From assembly GCA_934771675.1 (NCBI GenBank), contig CAKVMF010000047.1, forward strand, positions 1 to 7,298: DNA of 7,298 bases, written 5' to 3'. Shown here in pieces: positions 1 to 5,943 of this stretch. This DNA is from an uncultured Clostridia bacterium (GTDB lineage: Bacteria; Bacillota; Clostridia; Christensenellales; UBA1242). Numbering within the stretch: position 1 is the first letter of the stretch; every line of letters starts with the position of its first letter. A program made the translations under genes and the position numbers. The notes below the pieces were generated by a model. It did not search any database. It was not told the DNA's origin and was given only the letters and a program-made list of their open reading frames with translations.

Positions 1-658
1 ATGAAATTCGCCACGCGCGGTCTTCATAGTGTGCCGGAAAAATATCTAAGGTATCGCCGTTTACGCGGAAGGTGCTGCGCACAAAGTTTATTTGATTGCG
101 TTCATATTGCAGTTCCGCCAAATTGCGGTAAATATCCTGCGGGTCAAGCACATCGCCGACTTTTAAGCCGAATGCCATTGAAGAGTATGATTCCATGCTT
201 CCCAAACCGTAAATGCATGAAACCGAGGCAACGATAATTACATCGCGGTCTTCCAAAACATTGCGGGTTGCGCCGTGTCGCATACGGTCAATTTGTTCAT
301 TAATCGCGGAGTCTTTTTCAATGTAGGTGTCGGTTTTCGGAATATATGCTTCCGGCTGATAATAATCATAGTAAGAAACGAAGTAATTTACCGAGTTGTT
401 TGGGAAAAACTCCCTAAACTCATTGCAAAGTTGTGCCGCCAACGTTTTGTTGTGAGCAATAACAAGTGTTGGACGTTGAACCTTTTCAATAATATTTGCC
501 ATTGTAAAAGTTTTGCCAGAGCCTGTTACACCCAGCAAAACCTGTGTTCTAAGTCCGTCATTTAAGCCATCTACCAAACTTTCAATCGCTTGTGGTTGGT
601 CGCCTGTCGGCTTAAATTTTGACACCAATTCAAACTTTTTATCCTGCATATCACTCAT
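1..658 (-). CDS. uvrB: UvrABC excinuclease subunit B, N-terminal part (cut by the window edge)
   Basis: UvrB is the damage-verifying, ATP-dependent helicase-like subunit of nucleotide excision repair; it is loaded by UvrA and then recruits UvrC. The visible 219 codons cover the N-terminal third of a protein usually about 660 residues long. The start reads MSDMQDKKFELVSKFKPTGD, typical of UvrB. Walker A is GVTGSGKT (residues 43-50). The DNA-gripping beta-hairpin appears as YYDYYQPEAYIP (97-108), followed by the conserved VASVSCIYGLGS stretch (143-154) and FRVNGDTLDIFPA (197-209). The ATG at 658 is chosen because the frame opens there; an in-frame ATG at 649 is also possible. No convincing Shine-Dalgarno precedes either. 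The gene follows the unknown gene at 697-2175 after 38 bases on the same strand. Base composition is higher in G+C than its neighbours, about 39% in the first 360 bases of sense and 47% further in. No LexA-type box was seen immediately upstream. Identification is secure. Confidence 0.97.
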   Translation of the reverse strand, partial: MSDMQDKKFELVSKFKPTGDQPQAIESLVDGLNDGLRTQVLLGVTGSGKTFTMANIIEKVQRPTLVIAHNKTLAAQLCNEFREFFPNNSVNYFVSYYDYYQPEAYIPKTDTYIEKDSAINEQIDRMRHGATRNVLEDRDVIIVASVSCIYGLGSMESYSSMAFGLKVGDVLDPQDIYRNLAELQYERNQINFVRSTFRVNGDTLDIFPAHYEDRAWRIS

Positions 659-664
659 AATCTT

Positions 665-692
665 ATTATAACCCAAAACCAATCAAAAACAA
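665..692 (-). promoter_or_regulatory. Possible uvrB promoter just before the start codon
   Basis: On the minus strand a perfect TATAAT (670-665) lies six bases before the uvrB ATG at 658. A weak -35 match, TTGTTT (692-687), sits 16 bases upstream of it. If used, transcription would begin at or within a base or two of the ATG, giving a leaderless or nearly leaderless message. There is no hairpin terminator between the upstream gene and uvrB, so read-through transcription is the alternative. In AT-rich DNA a TATAAT can arise by chance. Confidence 0.35.
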
Positions 693-696
693 CAAT

Positions 697-2175
697 TTAT
701 TTGCTGTTATCATTAAACCACTTCATGATTGACTCAAAAGTGCTTTCTGCACTGCCGTCATATAGCCATCTTTGAGATGAATCCCATTTTTTATGTTCGC
801 ACTTTGCCTGTGCAATTGATGAAGCGTAACCAATGTTGAAATAAGAATAATCTTTGTTGAAAGCGGACTTTTGTATTTCAAAAACAAGGACTTTTCCGCT
901 TACCTGCTTAATCCACCTGTTTCCGTCATCAACGAAACCTTCTTTTTTAAAACCTTGTTTAAAGTAAGCAACCAATTCATCCATTGTAATATTAACATAC
1001 TTAGTGTTATCAGTTTCAAACTCATAAATTTGGCATTCGTTTATAACTTTTATCGCTTTATATTTGTTAAATGCAATCAAATCTCCATCGACAAAACCAT
1101 ACAAAATGTTATGTTCTTTCAAAAGTTTTGAAAAATAATCACTATAAACAAAAGCGAACTTTAAAAGGTTTTTAAAATGTTTTAAAACATCTTCAAACTC
1201 AAAAAAGTCTTTTCTGTTTGTGATTATATAAGGATTTTCACGAGAATAAACATCAAATTCTTCAATATCATCTTCAAAATCTCTGCTGCCTGTGGAAATC
1301 AAATCACATGTGTATTTATCAGAGTCTTCATAAATATTAACAATATAATTTTTTGCAGGCTTAAGTTTTTTCAATCCCAAAGTAAACCAATTCATAAATG
1401 CAATTGAATTATCTTCAATACTTCCATAAACTTCAACATATTGTTCATCAACAAGTTTGCTTGAAAACGCACCAAAGTTAGATGCAACCAAACTAACTTG
1501 ATCTGACTCATCATCCAAATATTTAACCATTGGTTCTTTTTGTGATTTTGAATAATCCAAAAAGAAATGACAATGTCCAGACTCGTCGTCAGCAAAAAAC
1601 ACAACATTTCTAAACATTGTGTGATAATCATCACGTTTGGTTATAAATTCAAGGTTGTAATCTTTGATTTCTTCAGGGGCAACAACTGTAAACACTTCAT
1701 AGTAATTTGTTCCATACATTGTTGATGGCAAAAACGGATCAAGAATAAAACGCTTTTCCATAACTTCTTTAGAATATTCACCAAGGAATTTTTCAAAACC
1801 TTCAGGAAAAACAACCTTATCTAAAAAGTTTTTTGTAAAAACTTCAAGCTCTTTTTTAGCTTCTTTGTCGTCAAATTTAATTGGATAACGCTTAACATCA
1901 TATTTTTTTAGCTCTGCTTTTTCAGCAAATCTTTCGTTGTAACGAACCTTCATATCTGCGGCAAGGTCAAGCTTTTCTTGTTTTCTTCTAATCAAATCAA
2001 GCATAACCCCAGGAACTATAATGAATCCCCCTGCTATTGCAAAAATAACATATGCAACAATCTCATTAACACTAAAAACAAGCAAACCAATTAATGCCGC
2101 AACAACGCCACCGATCATCACATTGCCAAGAGTTTTAGATTTTTTATCTGCTTCTTTATCACCAATAGTATTCAT
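697..2175 (-). CDS. Membrane-anchored protein with SUKH (SMI1/KNR4)-like and DUF4304-like domains
   Basis: The product has 492 residues and no confidently known function. Two hydrophobic helices (about 19-36 and 39-62) form an N-terminal hairpin followed by basic RRKQEK, which places the body in the cytoplasm. Residues about 118-243 look like a SUKH domain: PEGFEKFLGEYS resembles the usual leading helix. It is followed by VAPEEI, then FFADDESGHCHFFLDYS, PMVKYLDD and the closing LVASNFGAFSSKL. The last 88 residues, with GFVDDGNRWIKQ, FEIQKSAFNKDYSYFNIGYA and a Trp-rich tail, resemble DUF4304. The middle (about 245-400) is not recognised. Both assignments come from recalled family patterns, not a search. 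The ATG at 2175 is chosen because GGGAGGG lies three bases upstream; an upstream in-frame TTG (2196) would put that site inside the gene. It follows the gene ending at 2199 with a 23-base gap, so the two are probably co-transcribed. SUKH proteins are often immunity proteins against secreted toxins; that role here is inference. Confidence 0.8.
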   Translation of the reverse strand: MNTIGDKEADKKSKTLGNVMIGGVVAALIGLLVFSVNEIVAYVIFAIAGGFIIVPGVMLDLIRRKQEKLDLAADMKVRYNERFAEKAELKKYDVKRYPIKFDDKEAKKELEVFTKNFLDKVVFPEGFEKFLGEYSKEVMEKRFILDPFLPSTMYGTNYYEVFTVVAPEEIKDYNLEFITKRDDYHTMFRNVVFFADDESGHCHFFLDYSKSQKEPMVKYLDDESDQVSLVASNFGAFSSKLVDEQYVEVYGSIEDNSIAFMNWFTLGLKKLKPAKNYIVNIYEDSDKYTCDLISTGSRDFEDDIEEFDVYSRENPYIITNRKDFFEFEDVLKHFKNLLKFAFVYSDYFSKLLKEHNILYGFVDGDLIAFNKYKAIKVINECQIYEFETDNTKYVNITMDELVAYFKQGFKKEGFVDDGNRWIKQVSGKVLVFEIQKSAFNKDYSYFNIGYASSIAQAKCEHKKWDSSQRWLYDGSAESTFESIMKWFNDNSK

Positions 2176-2178
2176 AAG

Positions 2179-2185
2179 CCCTCCC
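2179..2185 (-). promoter_or_regulatory. Ribosome binding site that fixes the start at 2175
   Basis: GGGAGGG on the minus strand ends three bases before the ATG at 2175. It rules out the longer in-frame reading from TTG at 2196, in which these bases would encode Gly-Gly. The spacing from the GGAGG core to ATG is four bases, a little short but usable. Confidence 0.75.
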
Positions 2186-2198
2186 AATTTTGTCAAAA

Positions 2199-3116
2199 TT
2201 AAAAGTTATGCCAATCATTAGGCGTCATATTTTCGTCAAATTCATCATAAGCCCCACAAAACACCGTGCTGTGCTCATCACTAATTTGAACTGTCATTGT
2301 TTCACTGTTAATCATATTAAACGAAATACTTTCAATCTTTATAGACTTTAAAAACGCATCAATATCAAACCACTTGAACTTATCTCTAATAAAATTTTCA
2401 GCATCAAATGAAATCTTTTTTGTAATTCCAAACTCATCAAACTTTTCAAGTGCCTTTTCAATTTTTTCTTGGTCTTTTTCTGTCAAAATTTCATCCATAC
2501 CGATTTCTTCATAATCTTTAGTCTTAAACCCTTTACGCATATAATCTTCCCAGAAAGGGTTTTCGCTTTCCATGTAAGTTTCAATAGCCATTGTCAAAAA
2601 GTAATTTTTTAAATAAGCTTTGTTACTATCAATTTTTGATTTCATGTTGTAGATAAATTTCTTAACTTTTTCTATTGCTTGCTCATTAGATAGATCTAAA
2701 CGTTCAATATCTTCACCATCAAAATAAATTCTAATTTTATCACCTTGACACCATCCCAAATCACCAAGATTAAACTTTCCAACAAAAATAAAATAACCAT
2801 CATCTAAAAGTTTAACATCAATGCCGTCAGGATTATCTTTGTTGAGTTTTTTTGAGTATTCATCAACAACCATATTTTCTTTAACCAAAGACTTGTCATA
2901 ATCTTCAGGAGCAACAGTCCCAGACAATTTTCCAAGCCACATAAGCATACCAATTTCAATCACACATCCAATCAAGACATCAACTGCCATAATAAGAGTG
3001 AGTTGGCTTTCGTCATATTTTCCAGTTTCATTCAAAAAGTATAGAAAAACCACTATGCCTATAAAAACAAATGGAAAAATTATGCTGAACCATTTCACAA
3101 ACTCTTTCTTTTTCAT
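2199..3116 (-). CDS. Membrane-anchored protein of unknown function, C-terminal region DUF2262-like
   Basis: The product has 305 residues and I do not recognise it as a named gene. The N-terminus MKKKEFVKW is basic. Two hydrophobic helices follow (about 10-28 and 39-61) with a short acidic loop between them. The positive-inside rule therefore puts both the N-terminus and the large body in the cytoplasm. The body has a strand-rich stretch (98-140, with GKFNLGDLGW and IRIYFDGE), a long helical stretch (143-185), a charged helix (208-228), and a final stretch FLKSIKIESISFNMI (255-269) with HSTVFCGAYDEFDE. That order recalls DUF2262 proteins; this is pattern memory and only moderately sure. ATG at 3116 is preferred over an in-frame GTG at 3122, because the G-rich binding site lies five bases before the ATG but abuts the GTG. 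The gene lies just after the exporter operon terminator and before the SUKH-like gene, with which it shares the two-helix anchor and cytoplasmic layout. The two may act together. Confidence 0.75.
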   Translation of the reverse strand: MKKKEFVKWFSIIFPFVFIGIVVFLYFLNETGKYDESQLTLIMAVDVLIGCVIEIGMLMWLGKLSGTVAPEDYDKSLVKENMVVDEYSKKLNKDNPDGIDVKLLDDGYFIFVGKFNLGDLGWCQGDKIRIYFDGEDIERLDLSNEQAIEKVKKFIYNMKSKIDSNKAYLKNYFLTMAIETYMESENPFWEDYMRKGFKTKDYEEIGMDEILTEKDQEKIEKALEKFDEFGITKKISFDAENFIRDKFKWFDIDAFLKSIKIESISFNMINSETMTVQISDEHSTVFCGAYDEFDENMTPNDWHNF

Positions 3117-3121
3117 ATGCA

Positions 3122-3127
3122 CCCCCC
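3122..3127 (-). promoter_or_regulatory. Unusual all-G ribosome binding site for the gene at 3116
   Basis: On the minus strand TTGGGGGGTG precedes the ATG at 3116, a one-base variant of the GGAGGTG ideal. The six-G run ends five bases before the ATG. A poly-G run here could vary in length by slippage, which would alter translation strength; that is speculation. Confidence 0.5.
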
Positions 3128-3140
3128 AACTATCACGTTA

Positions 3141-3169
3141 ATTTTAATACAAAATCACCTTAAATGCAA
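3141..3169 (-). promoter_or_regulatory. Weak candidate promoter for the two unknown membrane-protein genes
   Basis: On the minus strand TTGCAT (3169-3164) and TAAAAT (3146-3141) are separated by 17 bases and lie upstream of the gene starting at 3116. A promoter is expected here because a strong terminator ends the preceding operon at 3198. The -35 match is only three of six, so the exact position is uncertain. Confidence 0.3.
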
Positions 3170-3197
3170 ACTTTTATTTATACTAAATAACTCCCGC

Positions 3198-3227
3198 AAA
3201 ATAAAAGCACAGCATTGCTGCCGTGCT
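3198..3227 (-). terminator. Intrinsic terminator of the ABC exporter operon
   Basis: Read on the minus strand, AGCACGGCA and TGCTGTGCT pair as a 9-bp stem with one G-T wobble, closed by a GCAA (GNRA-type) tetraloop. TTTATTTT follows directly. The hairpin begins six bases after the permease stop codon. On the plus strand the wobble becomes an A-C mismatch and no T tract follows, so it is directional. Confidence 0.85.
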
Positions 3228-3233
3228 AAAATT

Positions 3234-4922
3234 TTATTCCCTTCGAAGTGCATCAATTGGCTGCATGTAACTAGCCTTGATTGCTGGATACATTCCAAAG
3301 ATAAGACCAATTGCTGTGCAGAACCCAACACTCATCAAAACAACCCAAAGCGGCATCGCCATGGTTATGCCCATAACATGGCTTATTATCACAACTCCAA
3401 TAGCTGAAAGCCCAAGTCCAAGTGCACCGCCAAAAAGTGATAACATAAGTGCTTCAACCAAAAATTGAACAAGAATTGACGACCTTTTTGCACCAATTGC
3501 CTTTCTTATACCAATTTCTCTAGTTCTCTCCGTCACCGCAACAAGCATAATATTCATGATACCGATTCCTCCAACAACAAGTGAAATTGCTGAAATAACC
3601 GCAAGCATAGTCGTCATAATATTCATAACATTTGAAATGATTTTTGCAACACTACTCATTGAGATAATTATAAAATCCTTCATTATTTGAAAGTTCCCAC
3701 CAATAAATGCAAGTGTTATTTTGTTGTTAACGGAATCCATAACATTTTCGGTTTTGAATCTTAAGTATGCGTATCTAATCATTTGGTCATTTAAGTTTGA
3801 GCCACTTGGAACACCTGCAATGACCTTTGTCTCTTCATCAATAAGCATATAACATGTTCCTTTAACATCTGAGCTACCGGCAAATGCCAAAGTCATTGCA
3901 TTGAGTTCATCACTTCCTTCCATTGATGAACTTCCACTTGAAAATAATGAATTGTTATCCTTGTTTGAAAGCACTCCTGAAATCAAAAAAGCTTTTGCAT
4001 TTGTCATATCATAAGTGTTGTTAAACGAAACATTTTCAATTTGTGATGAAACGCTTGCAGATGTTAATCCAGCATTGAAATAATTTTTTATAGACTCTTC
4101 ATTGAACACCCTAAAATACTTCACGTAAAGCGTAACAGTCTTTCCATCTCTTGAAAGTGTTGAATCTTTAACTTTTGTTAGTTTGTTGCTGGCAATCATT
4201 TCCAAAACTGAAAGTATTGACGAGTCTTGAGTATCTGCAAAAGTAAGATTTATTTCAGTGTTTGCAGAAATTCCAAACGTAACATATCTGTCAACTGCGT
4301 TTTCAAGCTCAATATTACCAAAATAAGATTTTACAAAGTTTTCATCTACCAAAATTTGGTATTTGTCTTTTGGGAAATTTCCCTTAATTTTAAAATCATA
4401 AACTTCATCAAAATTCTTATCAACAGCATAGATTGTTGTTTTCATTGCTGAACTTCTGGCTTTGATTGTTTTGAGCACATCCGCAATTGATTTTTGATCA
4501 TTTGACAGATTGTTATAACTTTCATCGTCAATAACATAGGCTTGGTCAAAAGCAAAATTGCTTTCATCAACCGCCCCAGAAGAAAGGTCTGTAATATCAT
4601 CAAGTCCAACAATTGATGACGATGACATAATTAGTGAATACTTAAAGTAACTTTCGTCATTCTCATCATATTCACTTTGCACTGAACCAATCAATCCATT
4701 TGCCTTTCCATAAGTGATTTCAGGGCTCATATTCATAAAAATAGAAAGCGTGCTTTGTGACCTGATTGACGAAATTACCGCATTTGACACGCCTTGAGCA
4801 ACCGTTGTTAAAAGTGAAACCGTCAAAACACCAATAATAATTCCAAGCATCGTCAAAAAACTTCTAAGTTTGTTTGTCCAAAGTGACTTGCACGCCATTT
4901 TTAAAGCTTGATAAATATGCAT
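3234..4922 (-). CDS. ABC transporter permease, MacB/FtsX type, with enlarged extracellular domain
   Basis: This is the membrane subunit of an ABC exporter, paired with the ATPase encoded immediately upstream. The order is classic for MacB-like permeases. A cytoplasmic start with KSLWTNKLRSFLTMLGIIIG leads into helix 1 (about 20-42). A large extracellular domain (about 43-430) follows. Then come helix 2 (about 437-463, GGIGIMNIMLV), the conserved cytoplasmic ERTREIGIRKAIGAKR (465-480), helix 3 (about 491-515), helix 4 (about 524-546), and a terminal YPAIKASYMQPIDALRRE. The length of 562 residues exceeds the roughly 400 of ordinary family members such as YknZ. The excess lies in the extracellular part, which is rich in Ser, Asp and Asn (for example a SSSSIVG stretch and FSSGSSSMEGSDE). 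ATG at 4922 directly abuts the TAA of the ATPase gene and has a strong binding site eight bases upstream. The substrate (drug, peptide or lipoprotein) cannot be told from sequence. No MacA-like adaptor gene is present. Confidence 0.93.
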   Translation of the reverse strand: MHIYQALKMACKSLWTNKLRSFLTMLGIIIGVLTVSLLTTVAQGVSNAVISSIRSQSTLSIFMNMSPEITYGKANGLIGSVQSEYDENDESYFKYSLIMSSSSIVGLDDITDLSSGAVDESNFAFDQAYVIDDESYNNLSNDQKSIADVLKTIKARSSAMKTTIYAVDKNFDEVYDFKIKGNFPKDKYQILVDENFVKSYFGNIELENAVDRYVTFGISANTEINLTFADTQDSSILSVLEMIASNKLTKVKDSTLSRDGKTVTLYVKYFRVFNEESIKNYFNAGLTSASVSSQIENVSFNNTYDMTNAKAFLISGVLSNKDNNSLFSSGSSSMEGSDELNAMTLAFAGSSDVKGTCYMLIDEETKVIAGVPSGSNLNDQMIRYAYLRFKTENVMDSVNNKITLAFIGGNFQIMKDFIIISMSSVAKIISNVMNIMTTMLAVISAISLVVGGIGIMNIMLVAVTERTREIGIRKAIGAKRSSILVQFLVEALMLSLFGGALGLGLSAIGVVIISHVMGITMAMPLWVVLMSVGFCTAIGLIFGMYPAIKASYMQPIDALRRE

Positions 4923-5696
4923 TTACACACCCTCCTTTGTTGAGTTTTCAGCAGAAACAGCAATTGCATCTTGCTTTAAAACAACTGGATTTTCAACTTT
5001 TTCTCCATAGCCCACAATATTTTCATTTATGGTGTCGCTCTCAATTTTTCCGTCATGAATACGCACAATTCTTCGTGATTTTGCGGCGATTTCATCATTG
5101 TGAGTAATGATAACAATGGTTGTTCCATTTTTGTTTAATTCGCTTAAAATTTCCATTATTTCGTCACCGGTAACAGAGTCAAGGTTTCCTGTTGGTTCAT
5201 CCGCCAAAATACATTGCGGATGCGTTGCCAATGCCCTTGCAATTGCAACTCTCTGTTGTTGACCACCTGAAAGTTCGCTAGGTTTATGCTTCATTCGGTC
5301 TTTCATACCAACCATTTCAAGGGCTTCAAGAACTCTTTTTTTTCGTTCTGCCTTTGCAACTCCCTGATAAATTAATGGCAATTCAACATTTTCGTATGCG
5401 CTAAATCCAGAAATCAAATTAAACCCTTGAAATATAAAACCCATTGTTTTGTTCCTCAAAAAGGCAAGTTGGTTTTCAGAATACTTCGAAATTTCTTTTC
5501 CATCAACAAAGTATTCACCTTCAGTTGCAATGTCTAAACAGCCAACAATATTCATCATTGTGGACTTTCCAGAACCGCTAGGCCCAATGATTGAAACAAA
5601 TTCACCATCTTCAATCACAAGATTGATTCCATCAAGTGCTTTGACGATTGTATCACCCATTTTGTAGTATTTTTTTATATTTTTAAGTTCAAGCAT
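4923..5696 (-). CDS. ABC transporter ATP-binding protein, MacB/LolD (FtsE-like) type
   Basis: This cytoplasmic ATPase powers the permease encoded directly downstream. All motifs are intact in its 257 residues: Walker A GPSGSGKST (38-46), Q-loop Gln90 in FIFQGFNL, signature LSGGQQQRVAIARAL (142-156), Walker B CILADE (162-167) with catalytic Glu167, D-loop NLD (171-173) and switch His199 in ITHN. The opening MLELKNIKKYY, VKALDGINL and the TGNLDSVTG stretch are characteristic of the MacB/LolD/YknY group rather than importers. About 35 residues after DGKIESD form a divergent C-terminal tail, longer than in the shortest family members. The ATG at 5696 has AGGAG six bases upstream. It is the first gene of a two-gene operon, divergent from a TetR-type regulator that probably controls it. 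Confidence 0.95.
   Translation of the reverse strand: MLELKNIKKYYKMGDTIVKALDGINLVIEDGEFVSIIGPSGSGKSTMMNIVGCLDIATEGEYFVDGKEISKYSENQLAFLRNKTMGFIFQGFNLISGFSAYENVELPLIYQGVAKAERKKRVLEALEMVGMKDRMKHKPSELSGGQQQRVAIARALATHPQCILADEPTGNLDSVTGDEIMEILSELNKNGTTIVIITHNDEIAAKSRRIVRIHDGKIESDTINENIVGYGEKVENPVVLKQDAIAVSAENSTKEGV
4930..4938 (-). promoter_or_regulatory. Ribosome binding site of the permease, inside the ATPase gene end
   Basis: AAAGGAGGG on the minus strand lies within the last codons of the ATPase gene, eight bases from GGAGG to the permease ATG. The ATPase TAA (4925-4923) and the permease ATG (4922-4920) touch without a gap. This implies coupled translation of the two subunits. Confidence 0.85.
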
Positions 5697-5722
5697 ACCA
5701 TTCTCCTAAAACTTTATATGAT

Positions 5723-5752
5723 AATATAATAAACAAAAATTGAGTTTTTCAA
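5723..5752 (-). promoter_or_regulatory. Promoter candidate for the ABC exporter operon (proximal)
   Basis: On the minus strand TTGAAA (5752-5747, five of six) and TATATT (5728-5723, five of six) are 18 bases apart. Transcription would start near 5716, giving a leader of about 20 bases that still contains the AGGAG site. This is the best-placed promoter for the operon. Confidence 0.5.
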
Positions 5753-5778
5753 AAGCAAATTACAGTCCTCGAAAAATA

Positions 5779-5812
5779 TTTGTTATATTATCCAAAATTT
5801 GATATAAACAAA
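5779..5812. repeat. Imperfect inverted repeat beside the palindrome
   Basis: TTTGTTATAT (5779-5788) and ATATAAACAAA (5802-5812) are inverted copies differing by one inserted base, separated by 13 bases. The element adjoins the 17-bp palindrome. In such AT-rich sequence chance is a real possibility; it might be a second regulatory site. Confidence 0.3.
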
Positions 5813-5817
5813 GTCAA
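5787..5817 (-). promoter_or_regulatory. Alternative distal promoter of the exporter operon overlapping the palindrome
   Basis: On the minus strand TTGACT (5817-5812, five of six) overlaps one arm of the 17-bp palindrome. GATAAT (5792-5787, five of six) follows after 19 bases. The spacing is longer than ideal. If used, a protein bound to the palindrome would block the -35 element. Confidence 0.3.
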
Positions 5818-5830
5818 GTGTAACACTTGA
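5814..5830. promoter_or_regulatory. Perfect 17-bp palindrome, likely operator of the TetR-type regulator
   Basis: TCAAGTGT and ACACTTGA are perfect inverted arms of 8 bp around a single central A. The site lies between the divergent exporter and tetR genes, roughly 115 bases from each start codon. Its size and symmetry suit a TetR-family dimer. TTGA-type -35-like hexamers occur in both arms, one reading each way. No T tract follows on either strand, so it is not a terminator. Recognition by this particular regulator is inferred from position. Confidence 0.6.
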
Positions 5831-5894
5831 TAATCTCAAAAAATAAAGGAATTTATATTTATTAAAAATTTTTGTGTAAACCATTAAAAAACAT

Positions 5895-5923
5895 TTGGCA
5901 AAATAAAAAATATAAAGTATGCT
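5895..5923 (+). promoter_or_regulatory. Promoter of the tetR-family gene
   Basis: TTGGCA (5895-5900, five of six) and TATGCT (5918-5923, four of six) are exactly 17 bases apart. The predicted start near 5930 lies immediately before the AGGAG site (5931-5935), which is eight bases from the ATG at 5944, so the leader would be very short. The palindrome lies about 65 bases upstream of the -35. Confidence 0.55.
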
Positions 5924-5943
5924 AGAATCAAGGAGTAACAAAA

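Noticed and set aside
1..237. Open frame on the plus strand at the left edge
   Set aside because: It lies antisense to uvrB, whose protein sequence is unmistakable on the minus strand.
871..1131. Plus-strand and other-frame open stretches inside 697-2175
   Set aside because: They are in shadow frames of a long coding gene with a good ribosome binding site; they have none themselves and give low-complexity protein.
2176..2196. TTG start at 2196 for the SUKH-like gene
   Set aside because: The GGGAGGG binding site would lie inside the coding region; the ATG at 2175 is correctly placed after it.
2191..2196. Perfect TTGACA on the minus strand upstream of the gene at 2175
   Set aside because: No acceptable -10 hexamer follows at 16-18 bases, and the site lies in a 23-base gap inside a likely operon.
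3117..3122. GTG start at 3122 for the DUF2262-like gene
   Set aside because: The G-rich binding site abuts this codon; the ATG two codons later has workable spacing.
5814..5830. The palindrome as a terminator between divergent genes
   Set aside because: No run of T follows it on either strand, and no transcript is expected to end there.
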